The notes below the pieces were generated by a model. It did not search any database. It saw only the letters and a list, made by a program, of their open reading frames with translations, and was not told where the DNA came from. Below are positions 28,301-35,565 of a stretch of DNA of 64,000 nucleotides, piece by piece. The first letter of the stretch is position 1. Each line of letters begins with the position of its first letter. The DNA is taken from NCBI RefSeq assembly GCF_900129215.1, contig NZ_FQUQ01000002.1, positions 620,001-684,000 on the forward strand. The letters run 5' to 3'. The DNA comes from Pedobacter caeni. GTDB taxonomy: Bacteria; Bacteroidota; Bacteroidia; Sphingobacteriales; Sphingobacteriaceae. The position numbers were made by a program, and so were the translations under genes.

Positions 28301-28378
28301 CAGTGGGGACAGAATATTTACTTCCACCAGTATCCAAAACCCCGGACTTTTACATTGGGCGCAAGCTTCCAGTTTTAA
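25319..28378 (+). CDS. SusC/RagA-family TonB-linked outer-membrane transporter
   Basis: 1019 residues. Signal peptide to about residue 24 (GYTASYAQ). Residues ~31-105 are a carboxypeptidase-D regulatory-like (CNA-B) domain (VKGVVYDAANRSVSLPGVGV). A TonB-box-like EEVVVTGYGTQRKSDVTGSV begins the plug (~110-230) that includes VLIRGLGTINSSSNPLYVVD and DASSTAIYGARGANGVVLVS, hallmarks of the family. The rest is a 22-strand barrel ending in TLGASFQF. It imports the glycan fragments captured by SusD, using TonB energy. Between it and susD lie three tandem 16-bp repeats. Confidence 0.95.
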   Translation: MKRMFVFLMSLLIYLGGYTASYAQSSSGILVKGVVYDAANRSVSLPGVGVTLKGGSKRTVTNGNGTFQIEVPSASSVLIFSYIGMQNQEVKVTGNQELNVFMSADSKALEEVVVTGYGTQRKSDVTGSVGVVSGKDLLTAPATNALQGLKGKVAGVNVFLNSGSPTGSPKVLIRGLGTINSSSNPLYVVDGVAMEDIQFLNPNDIERMEVLKDASSTAIYGARGANGVVLVSTRRGASTEGVTVGYDGYVSLGVLPKKLDMLNSDEFLQVIQKGFENYSKYNPTGTAPVFSKKDPRLFDANGKPLYDTDWQEESTRTAFSHNHQLSVLGKSEKSSFGAFMNYGRTEGIMLNSWLNRINSKIAYDAKPKKWLSLGFNLLVNSTKGNEIQEDGGGQSPRRSMLEMPPIFPVKFPDGGWSNSSMISDPYSLESIANPVHVLSTQDRLRKRNQLFGNTYLTFHLLPGLDLRTQFGFDKRDNLFQDYNPTDLTNISAPLGYASIENQHSFYWQEETYLNYNKEFGDHRINAVLGLSWQERTAENGFVSAQGFSDDFFRFNGIQSASQPGAPTSSFDRWAMNSYFLRGSYSYKDRYLLTLTGRADGSSRFGKNNKYGMFPSFGLGWVVSKENFLNQVQAIDELKFRASYGVTGNTEIPTYQSLGTISSETTLLNGTRVSTSFVNRLPNPNLEWEKTKQFDAGFDLSLFKSRLKLGMDYYHKLTTDLLLDRPIPSSTGFAVVRDNIGSVSNRGVEILLSGSPIVSQDFRWESTLNFSYNKNRIEALGANNEDIFPGPGFVSGSQTILRVGESLSSFYGYKRLGIWGTDEAAEAALVGAVPGSAKRSTQRGVIGKGLPDWSGSFINNFRYKSLDLNIEMQFVHGVDILQQFFHSTQDRTGYSNGFSSTLYDSWTPQNQSGMIQQIRNGPYSGQSSEVDDHWVANGSYLRASAITLGYNLTQKQLMKYNLKSMRFYVSVQNAFLIKSKSFKGYDPEATSYGDNQWGQNIYFHQYPKPRTFTLGASFQF

Positions 28379-28394
28379 GTTTGGCAATTGCACG

Positions 28395-28442
28395 TTTACT
28401 AAAGAGAACATTTAGCAAAGAACGTGTTTAGCAAAGAGAACA
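28395..28442 (+). repeat. three tandem 16-bp repeats between susC and susD
   Basis: TTTACTAAAGAGAACA, TTTAGCAAAGAACGTG and TTTAGCAAAGAGAACA follow one another without gaps. Copies 1 and 3 differ at 2 positions; copy 2 differs more, at its 3' end. They begin 17 bases after the susC stop and end 25 bases before the susD start. They could be an RNA-processing or sRNA/protein-binding site that sets the susC:susD ratio, or simply slippage products. Confidence 0.75.
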
Positions 28443-28467
28443 ATAGATATCAACTGAACTCAAAAAA

Positions 28468-30063
28468 ATGATTATGAAACCTACGATCATATGTTTATTA
28501 CTAGTCATGATACTTGGCACATCATGTAAAAAATTCCTGGATGAAGTTCCGAAGGACGAGATTTCCAACGGTCAGTATTTTACAAAGCCTCAGCATGCGG
28601 AAAATGCTGTAAACGCCTTATACAGGACTGGTGCGCCGCAATTGTATGAATCAAATTTAGGATCATACTCCGGCTCAAGAATGATGTTTGGCCCTTATAT
28701 GTCGGGATATATTGACAACGAATTTAAAGGGCAGGAGATTCACGTTCAATATGCTCAGAATATGACGTTGAACGGAACCAACCTTTCTTCCTATTTGCAG
28801 GCCATGTGGAGTAGCATGTATAATGGAATAGCCAGGGCCAATAATGCAATCAAGTATATTCCTAAAACCCCGGGACTTTCAGATCAGCGATCAAAACAGC
28901 TGTTAGCGGAAGCAAAGTTTTTCAGGGCATACGCTTATTTTCAACTGGTACGTCTGTATGGGGGACTTCCGTTAATTACGGAACCTTATGAAGACATCAG
29001 CAATATGGAGGTCGAAAGAAGTCCGGTAGATAAGGTCTACGAGTTGATTACTACCGATCTTGAATATGCACTGAATGAAGGCGGGCTTGCCGACCTTGCG
29101 ATGATCAATAACGGTGGCCGGATCACTAAAGGCGCTGTTGCTACCTTACTGGCTGATGTGTACCTTACCATGAGTGGCTTCCCTTTAAATATGGATAGGT
29201 CAGCTAAGGCTGCAAGTGCTGCGAGGGTGGTCATTAATTCAAATAAATATAACCTGACTGCACATGGTCTTGATGCGGATGGCAATGTGGTTCCTGCAAA
29301 TTCAGCATACAATAAGCTGCGCTTATCTGATAATTCTGCAAGCGAGTATATTTATTACTTTGAATATGCTGTAGGGATTGCTACTTCTACCTATGCTTCA
29401 TGGTCACTGCCTGCAACCGTTACCTCAGAAACTAAATATGCGATTACGGCCAATACTTTCGCTCCTTCGGATAAGTTTTTAGCAGGTTATCAAAAAACGG
29501 AGGATTTAAGGATACAGGAAAAGCAATTCTTCCACTCTTCCCTTACCAGAAGTAATGGTACAACTATAAATTTCGCAACTGCACCTTACCTGTGGCTGGA
29601 TCAGGAAGCGGTGTTTGGCACGGCAACTTCAGGCAAAGATCAGCCTATTTACACTTATTCAGATCCCCTGTTAATTGCTGCGGAATCTATTGCACTTTCT
29701 GAAGGAGTAACGACAGAGGCGGTTGATTACTTATCAAGAGTGAGGGGCCGGGCTTATTGGAAAACAGACATTTCAACAATTAAGTTGCAACTTTCCCAAT
29801 TATCCAAAGAGGATTTTATTAAAGAAGTATGGAAAGAACGGTTCAGAGAGCTGGTGTTTGAAGGACGGATATGGTTCGACATTCAGCGGACGAGGTTATT
29901 CCCGGTTCCGGCAAATAATGGAACAGGAAATATTTTGTTTGAACCGGTAATTGGTCACGCAAATAATCATGGAGCCATTATCCAGCAAAAGAACCTGCTG
30001 CTTCCAATAGCTACAGATGAATTGCAAAGGAATCCAAAGCTGGTTCAGAATCCGGGATACTGA
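28468..30063 (+). CDS. SusD/RagB-family glycan-binding lipoprotein
   Basis: 531 residues. Lipobox LGTSC gives Cys20, followed by KKFLDEVPKDEIS, the usual SusD start. The helical TPR-like core is seen in the N-terminal half, with AMWSSMYNGIARANNAIKYI (~112-131) and AEAKFFRAYAYFQLVRLYGG (~152-171), family signature stretches. The C-terminal region ends in DELQRNPKLVQNPGY, the normal SusD end (N-P-x-L-x-Q-N-P-G-Y). It sits on SusC as a surface lid and captures glycan. The gene is followed by a hairpin terminator. Confidence 0.95.
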   Translation: MIMKPTIICLLLVMILGTSCKKFLDEVPKDEISNGQYFTKPQHAENAVNALYRTGAPQLYESNLGSYSGSRMMFGPYMSGYIDNEFKGQEIHVQYAQNMTLNGTNLSSYLQAMWSSMYNGIARANNAIKYIPKTPGLSDQRSKQLLAEAKFFRAYAYFQLVRLYGGLPLITEPYEDISNMEVERSPVDKVYELITTDLEYALNEGGLADLAMINNGGRITKGAVATLLADVYLTMSGFPLNMDRSAKAASAARVVINSNKYNLTAHGLDADGNVVPANSAYNKLRLSDNSASEYIYYFEYAVGIATSTYASWSLPATVTSETKYAITANTFAPSDKFLAGYQKTEDLRIQEKQFFHSSLTRSNGTTINFATAPYLWLDQEAVFGTATSGKDQPIYTYSDPLLIAAESIALSEGVTTEAVDYLSRVRGRAYWKTDISTIKLQLSQLSKEDFIKEVWKERFRELVFEGRIWFDIQRTRLFPVPANNGTGNILFEPVIGHANNHGAIIQQKNLLLPIATDELQRNPKLVQNPGY

Positions 30064-30072
30064 TACTAAACA

Positions 30073-30115
30073 GGGCCTCTTTGAGGGAGGCCCATTTAAA
30101 TTTTTTTATTTTTAA
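30073..30115 (+). terminator. hairpin terminator / attenuator after susD
   Basis: GGGCCTC (30073-30079) and GAGGCCC (30087-30093) enclose a 7-base loop, then ATTTAAATTTTTTTATTTTT. The stem is short but GC-rich with a T-rich tail. It lies inside the PUL, between susD and the second six-hairpin gene, so it could lower expression of the downstream enzymes relative to SusCD. Confidence 0.75.
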
Positions 30116-30130
30116 CAAACAAATTGATAC

Positions 30131-31438
30131 ATGAAATCAACTACTATTTATGCCTTTATGGCGGTGTGTTGTCTTTCTTTTTCTGCCCAGGCACAAAAAC
30201 AAGATCGGAAAGCACTGGCTAAGACTATCCTTGCAGATGCCCGTTTGGACACCATTCAGAAGAAAGCGTTAAAATTATTAGACGGTTTTTCGGCCGGAAC
30301 ATCTTATAGTGAAATATGGATCAGAGACTTTAATACTTTTATTAAGGGCTCTTTGAAAGTTCAGACTAAAGAAGAGGTCAAAAGCAAATTACTGATGTTT
30401 TTTAAAATACAGGGCAATGACGGCAATATTGTAGATGGTGTGGTAGAGGCAGCGAAAGCACAAGGGGGATATGATTATCGTCGTTCGGATTTGCTACCTG
30501 GTTGGGCTGCTCATAAAAACACTGTGGAAACCGATCAGGAATCGTCGTTGGTGCAGGCAGTAAAACAATATGTTGAGGTGACGGGAGATCAGAGCATACT
30601 GACAGAAGTGATCGGTGGAAGAACCGTTTTGCAAAGGATAGAAGATGCTTTCAGCTATATCAGGAAAGAGCGTTGGTCGGAAAAATATGGATTGGTTACC
30701 GGTGCAACTACTGTAGACTGGGGTGATGTACAACCGGAAACAGGTTGGGGTGTTTCGATCAATGACAAGACCAAAATGGCGATTGATATTTATGATAATG
30801 CCATGTTTGTAATGGCTATCCATGATTTTTTAGCGATAGCGCCTAAAGGTTATAAGACCGTTGAGAATTGGAAAAACATAGCTGATCAGGTGAAAAAGAA
30901 TGTCCGTAAACATTTATGGATGAAGGATGCTCAAAAATACAGACCCCACATCTATTTAAACGGAAGTCCATTCTCAAAAAACTTTGATGAAGATAAAATT
31001 TTATATAGTGGCGGTTCGATCTGCGCCATCCTGGCTGATTTTAATACCAGCGCTGAGGTTGCCGAGATCAATAAACAAATCGTAGCTGCAGCCGGAAAGG
31101 AAAAATATGCCACAATTGGAATGACGGTTTATCCGCCTTATCCTGTGGAGGAGTTTCCTAATATGAAGGCCTATCTATATCAAAACGCCGGAGACTGGAC
31201 CTGGTTTGGCGGACGAATGATGGGTGCTTTATTAAATTTCGGGATGGCCAAAGAAGCTTATGAAGAATTGCTGCCAATGGTAGACCGTACACTTGCCAAA
31301 AAGGGCTTTTTTGAATGGTATGATGTACAAAACGGTGAACCTAAGGGATCTGGTAATTTCAGAGGTGAAGCAGGAGTATTATACGATGCAATTACCTTGT
31401 TGAAAAACTGGGCTGAAGCCGAAAGTAAAAAGAATTAA
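30131..31438 (+). CDS. six-hairpin glycosidase-like protein, PUL member (paralogue of the 21376 gene)
   Basis: 435 residues, the same length as its paralogue. The signal peptide ends in SFSAQAQ with no lipobox Cys, so this copy is soluble in the periplasm, unlike the lipoprotein copy at 21376. Conserved blocks shared with it: YSEIWIRDFNTFIKGSL, TVETDQESSLVQAVK, VDWGDVQPE, IYDNAMFVMAIHDF, NAGDWTWFGGRMMGALLNFG and GSGNFRGEAGVL. The family is not assigned; the probable catalytic acids are the Glu/Asp in TVETDQE, the Asp in RDFN and the Asp in VDWGD. The GH92 gene follows after 23 bases, so they share a transcript. Confidence 0.8.
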   Translation: MKSTTIYAFMAVCCLSFSAQAQKQDRKALAKTILADARLDTIQKKALKLLDGFSAGTSYSEIWIRDFNTFIKGSLKVQTKEEVKSKLLMFFKIQGNDGNIVDGVVEAAKAQGGYDYRRSDLLPGWAAHKNTVETDQESSLVQAVKQYVEVTGDQSILTEVIGGRTVLQRIEDAFSYIRKERWSEKYGLVTGATTVDWGDVQPETGWGVSINDKTKMAIDIYDNAMFVMAIHDFLAIAPKGYKTVENWKNIADQVKKNVRKHLWMKDAQKYRPHIYLNGSPFSKNFDEDKILYSGGSICAILADFNTSAEVAEINKQIVAAAGKEKYATIGMTVYPPYPVEEFPNMKAYLYQNAGDWTWFGGRMMGALLNFGMAKEAYEELLPMVDRTLAKKGFFEWYDVQNGEPKGSGNFRGEAGVLYDAITLLKNWAEAESKKN

Positions 31439-31461
31439 TACAATATAGAGCGCTGTAAATC

Positions 31462-34400
31462 ATGGTAAAGAAAAGAGCGATACTGGCATTTGTCTGTTGT
31501 TGGATCACAAGCTTGGTTTGTGCGCAGCAAAAAATTGTGTGGGAAATAGGAAAGGCCGATCATACCAGTGCCGGTATGGCGTTGGCACCCTCAGATTACG
31601 CCCATTTTTTAGCAGCGGATTTTGGATGGGAAGACCGCTTTTTCCTGATCGGCTATTCGGATGCCGGGAAGGATTGGCCTTACGCCATGCCAGGACCTGT
31701 GGATGAATGGGGTGGCACGGGCAATACCTCAGGTATCCGGTCGCAGGTTTTAAATATTCTGTTTGATCTGGACAAAGTGTCCGGAAAGAACAAAGGTGCC
31801 CTGGTGATAGATCTGTTGGATTATAATGGCAGTTTACCTCCGCTGGTTAAGGTAGTGCTGAATGGAATACCCAAAACCATCCAGTTGCCGGCAAGGCCTC
31901 ATAAAGATGGGGCATTGAAAGGAAACTTCGCAGCTGCCAAACCATATAAATTAACCATTCCTGTAGAGAACCTGAGGACCGGAGGAAACGAATTCCAGCT
32001 GGCTTCATTGTCCGGTTCCTGGCTCATCTTTGATCAGGTAAGATTGGAAGGGGATAAAAGCCTTAAAGTTCTGAAACCAGGCGAAATTTATATTCGTCAG
32101 GTAAAGGCTGCAAACTATACGATAAAGAAAGATGGAAAGGATTTTCAACCCTTGCTGCTTGATGTCTCACATTTAAAGGGAAAACCTGAGGTTAGGGTAA
32201 AACTTGACCAGAAACTGATTTTTTCTGAGCAACTGGATACCTCAAGGTACGAGTTTGAAGTTCCTATGCCAGCAGTTACCAAAGCCATAACGAGCAGCTA
32301 TGAAATCTTTGTAAACGGACATGCTGTGAGGAAAGGAACGGTAAAACGTGCGCCATGGAAAGCCTCAGGGCCTGCAGATTATGTGGATACGAACCTGGGA
32401 TCGGCACATTCCAGATGGATGATTGCACCGGGACCATGGATGCCTTTTGGAATGGTGAAATTAAGTCCGGATAACCAGAATTCGGGTTGGTCGGCTGGTT
32501 ATGATCCTATTTTCGAAAGCATTGGCACATTCAGCCATATTCATGAATGGACGATGGCAGGTTTGGGCATGATGCCTACCAGCGGACCCTTGCAGATCAA
32601 AATGGGTGATCAGAACAATACCAGTGGCGGATATCGTTCCAGGATTGATAAGCGTACAGAAGAAACCTCTCTGGGGGCTTATAAAGTAATGCTGGAAGAT
32701 TACCATATTAAAGCTGAGCTTACTGCCACCACAAGGGCCAGTTTCCAGCGTTATACTTACCCTAAAACCGCAAATTCAAGGGTGATGATCGATTTAATGA
32801 TCCCTGCTGAATATAACTATAACCTGAAAGAGGTTACGCTTAAAAAAGTGAGCGACTACCGTATAGAAGGATCGAGTAAGCAATTTACAAAAGATGCCTG
32901 GTCTGGAGGAGTAGATCAGGATTATACCATTCATTTTGTGATGGAATTTGACCGTCCGGTTAAAAAGTTTGGGACCTGGACAAATGGACGTGTTGTAGAA
33001 AAGGACATCATCGGGGAGAAGGATTTAAAAGATGCGGGTGCTTTCGTTGAATTTGATACGAGGGAAAACCAGGTTGTACAGGCAAGAACGGGCATCTCTT
33101 TGGTTAGTGTAGAAAATGCGGCGATGAATTTAAAGGAAGAAATCAGCAATCCTTTTGGATGGAGTTTTACAAAAGTTGTAGCCGCCCAGAAAGGAACCTG
33201 GAACAACTGGTTTGGCCGCCTGGAAATCAGCAGCAATGACCGGAGGGAAAAAATGCGTTTCTATAGCAATATGTTCAGGGCTTTGGCAAGCCGAAATACC
33301 TGGAGTGACGTGGATGGAAGCTGGGTGGATGCTTCAAAGAAAATCCGGAAATTTAAAGATCCGGAAGCAGTGGCCCTGGGTTGTGATGCCTTCTGGAATA
33401 CGTTCTGGAACTTAAATCAGTTCTGGAATCTGGCAACACCGGAATGGTCTTCCAAATGGGTAAAGTCGCAATTGGCGATGTATGATGCTGATGGCTGGCT
33501 TTCTAAAGGACCTGCCGGAATGAACTATGTTCCGGTGATGGTAGCCGAACATGAAATTCCTTTAATTGTAGGTGCTTATCAAATGGGAATCCGTGATTAT
33601 GATGTGCAAAAGGCTTTTGAGGCAGTGCATAAGATGCAGACTACTCCTGCTCAGAAGGTAGGGGCTGCCGGCTTTGCAGGCAACGAAGATCTGGAGCATT
33701 ACCTGAAGTATAAATATGTGCCTTACGACAAGGGCCGTTTTTCCAATACACTTGAATATGCCTATGACGACTGGACGGTTGGACAGTTCGCAAAATCATT
33801 GGGTAAAGCAAAAGAATACAAGGAATTTCAGGACCGCTCCGGCTATTGGAAAAATGTGATCGATGAAACCACAGGATTTGCACGTCTGAAGAAATCTGAC
33901 GGTAGCTGGTTCCCCGATTTTGACCCCTTTAAATCGGGAGCAAATGAACATTATGTGGAAGGGAATGCATGGCAGTTAACCTATTTTGTTCCTCAGGATA
34001 TTCCCGGACTGATCAATAAAATCGGGAAAACGCGGTTTACAGACCGCTTGTCATGGGGATTCGGGGAAAGCAATAAACTGAGGTTTAATGCACCAGGAGA
34101 TCAATACTGGGATTATCCCGTGATTCAGGGTAACCAGCAATCTATGCACTTTGCGTTCTTATTCAACTGGGCTCAAAAGCCATGGTTAACCCAAAAGTGG
34201 AGTCGTTCTATTCTGGATCGTTTTTATGGTTACGGATCTGCTAATGCCTATCTGGGGGATGAAGATCAGGGACAGATGAGTGCCTGGTTTATCATGAACG
34301 CCATTGGTCTTTTTCAAACAGACGGTGGTGCAAGTGTAAATCCTATCTATGAGATTGGAAGTCCGATTTTCCCGAAGGTGACCATCCATTTAAATGAGTT

Positions 34401-34608
34401 GTACGGTAGAGGGAAAAGCTTTACCATTGAAGCGGTTAATGCATCCCGGTCCAACAAATATGTACAGTCTGCCACACTGAATGGCAAACCGCTGAATTCT
34501 TTCTGGTTCCCTGCTGCTGAATTGCTAAAAGGAGGGGAGCTTAAATTGGAAATGGGAGAACGGCCTAATGAAAACTGGGGGATTGCGGAGCCAGCAGTTG
34601 CTCAATAA
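31462..34608 (+). CDS. GH92-family alpha-mannosidase with extra N-terminal jelly-roll domain
   Basis: 1048 residues. Signal peptide ends in ITSLVCAQ. Residues ~22-300 are an extra domain not present in the first GH92 protein: it starts KIVWEIGKADHTSAGMALAP and has PYAMPGPVDEWGGTGN, the style of the jelly-roll carbohydrate-binding domain found at the C-terminus of PL4-like lyases. From ~305 the GH92 core begins (YVDTNLGSAHSRWM, PWMPFGMVKLSPD). The general acid is Glu833 (VEGNAWQLTYFVP) and the base pair Asp933/Asp935 (GDEDQGQMSAWF). Its last 44 bases overlap the 3' end of the LysR gene on the other strand. Confidence 0.9.
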   Translation: MVKKRAILAFVCCWITSLVCAQQKIVWEIGKADHTSAGMALAPSDYAHFLAADFGWEDRFFLIGYSDAGKDWPYAMPGPVDEWGGTGNTSGIRSQVLNILFDLDKVSGKNKGALVIDLLDYNGSLPPLVKVVLNGIPKTIQLPARPHKDGALKGNFAAAKPYKLTIPVENLRTGGNEFQLASLSGSWLIFDQVRLEGDKSLKVLKPGEIYIRQVKAANYTIKKDGKDFQPLLLDVSHLKGKPEVRVKLDQKLIFSEQLDTSRYEFEVPMPAVTKAITSSYEIFVNGHAVRKGTVKRAPWKASGPADYVDTNLGSAHSRWMIAPGPWMPFGMVKLSPDNQNSGWSAGYDPIFESIGTFSHIHEWTMAGLGMMPTSGPLQIKMGDQNNTSGGYRSRIDKRTEETSLGAYKVMLEDYHIKAELTATTRASFQRYTYPKTANSRVMIDLMIPAEYNYNLKEVTLKKVSDYRIEGSSKQFTKDAWSGGVDQDYTIHFVMEFDRPVKKFGTWTNGRVVEKDIIGEKDLKDAGAFVEFDTRENQVVQARTGISLVSVENAAMNLKEEISNPFGWSFTKVVAAQKGTWNNWFGRLEISSNDRREKMRFYSNMFRALASRNTWSDVDGSWVDASKKIRKFKDPEAVALGCDAFWNTFWNLNQFWNLATPEWSSKWVKSQLAMYDADGWLSKGPAGMNYVPVMVAEHEIPLIVGAYQMGIRDYDVQKAFEAVHKMQTTPAQKVGAAGFAGNEDLEHYLKYKYVPYDKGRFSNTLEYAYDDWTVGQFAKSLGKAKEYKEFQDRSGYWKNVIDETTGFARLKKSDGSWFPDFDPFKSGANEHYVEGNAWQLTYFVPQDIPGLINKIGKTRFTDRLSWGFGESNKLRFNAPGDQYWDYPVIQGNQQSMHFAFLFNWAQKPWLTQKWSRSILDRFYGYGSANAYLGDEDQGQMSAWFIMNAIGLFQTDGGASVNPIYEIGSPIFPKVTIHLNELYGRGKSFTIEAVNASRSNKYVQSATLNGKPLNSFWFPAAELLKGGELKLEMGERPNENWGIAEPAVAQ

Positions 34609-35470
34609 ATGAAATCTGTTCCGTCGTTACCTTACGCTGATCATATGCCAGATAAAGGGTATTTAGTGTAGGGTTGATGCCGGTCCAGATTTCTTTTAAT
34701 TCCCCTTTCTGAAGCAGCTCTTCGGCCAGGTAAGCTGCGGAGATGGTGAGCCCGGAACTTTTACTGATGCTGTGCAGGATGGTATTCATATCGGGGATAA
34801 TGAACCTCGGTTTTATAGCCGGTCTTTTTTTGAAATTGTTTAACCAGAACCTCCGGATGATGGCAAGATTGGCGCTGTAGGCGAACCAGGTTTGCTGAAG
34901 CAGCCAGTCCTCAACTTTTGGCCAGTCCTCCTGATGAAGTAGTTCATCCAATTCCGAAGTATCCATCCCGGTGTTTGCCAGAACCGTAAATGATTCATTT
35001 AGGATAGGTTGATAGCTGATGTTGTTTTCTACAATCTTTTGAGTCGCAATTACAAATTCCAGATCTCCTTTTGAAAGCTTCTGGATGAGCTCTTTTGTAG
35101 AACCAAAAGATAAGATAAAATTTGCGGGAACACTTTGGATATGAGGAGCACAAAGGGTGTGGAAGAACTCCTTCACCGCTCCCAATCTTATGGTTGGGAG
35201 GATTTTATTTCTGCACATCGCCCTGAACTCGGTCTCTATGTCTTCAAGCCGTTCTATGGGTTCCACAATCTGCGTGTAAAACAATTTGCCATAATCTGTA
35301 GGGACCAATCTCGGCTTTCTTTCGAAAAGTTGTTTCCCGACATGGGCTTCCAGGGCAGAGAGGTGCTGACTCACATTGGGCTGTGAAATAAACAATATTT
35401 TGGAGGCTGCAGTAAAAGAATTTGTCTGATATACCGCCTTAAAAGTTCTGTACCATTCCAGATTTAACAT
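34565..35470 (-). CDS. LysR-family transcriptional regulator
   Basis: 301 residues. The N-terminal HTH is clear: RTFKAVYQTNSFTAASKILF followed by ISQPNVSQHLSALEAHVGKQ and LFERKPRLVPTDYG. The C-terminal ~210 residues are the periplasmic-binding-protein-like effector domain. It is divergent from the esterase/MFS operon that starts near 35566, the normal arrangement for a LysR target, so it probably controls these genes. Its 3' end overlaps the GH92 gene by 44 bases. Confidence 0.92.
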   Translation of the reverse strand: MLNLEWYRTFKAVYQTNSFTAASKILFISQPNVSQHLSALEAHVGKQLFERKPRLVPTDYGKLFYTQIVEPIERLEDIETEFRAMCRNKILPTIRLGAVKEFFHTLCAPHIQSVPANFILSFGSTKELIQKLSKGDLEFVIATQKIVENNISYQPILNESFTVLANTGMDTSELDELLHQEDWPKVEDWLLQQTWFAYSANLAIIRRFWLNNFKKRPAIKPRFIIPDMNTILHSISKSSGLTISAAYLAEELLQKGELKEIWTGINPTLNTLYLAYDQRKVTTEQISFIEQLLAPQSPSFH

Positions 35471-35565
35471 GAAGCTAAGTTATAAATATATTTATGAGCA
35501 ATGATAAATCATATTATTTTCTTTATAAGCTTAAAGCGGGCAGATTTGCATGTAAAATAAAGAAT

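Noticed and set aside
28395..28442. Tandem repeats as a CRISPR array
   Set aside because: The 16-bp units are directly adjacent without spacers and no cas genes exist in the window.
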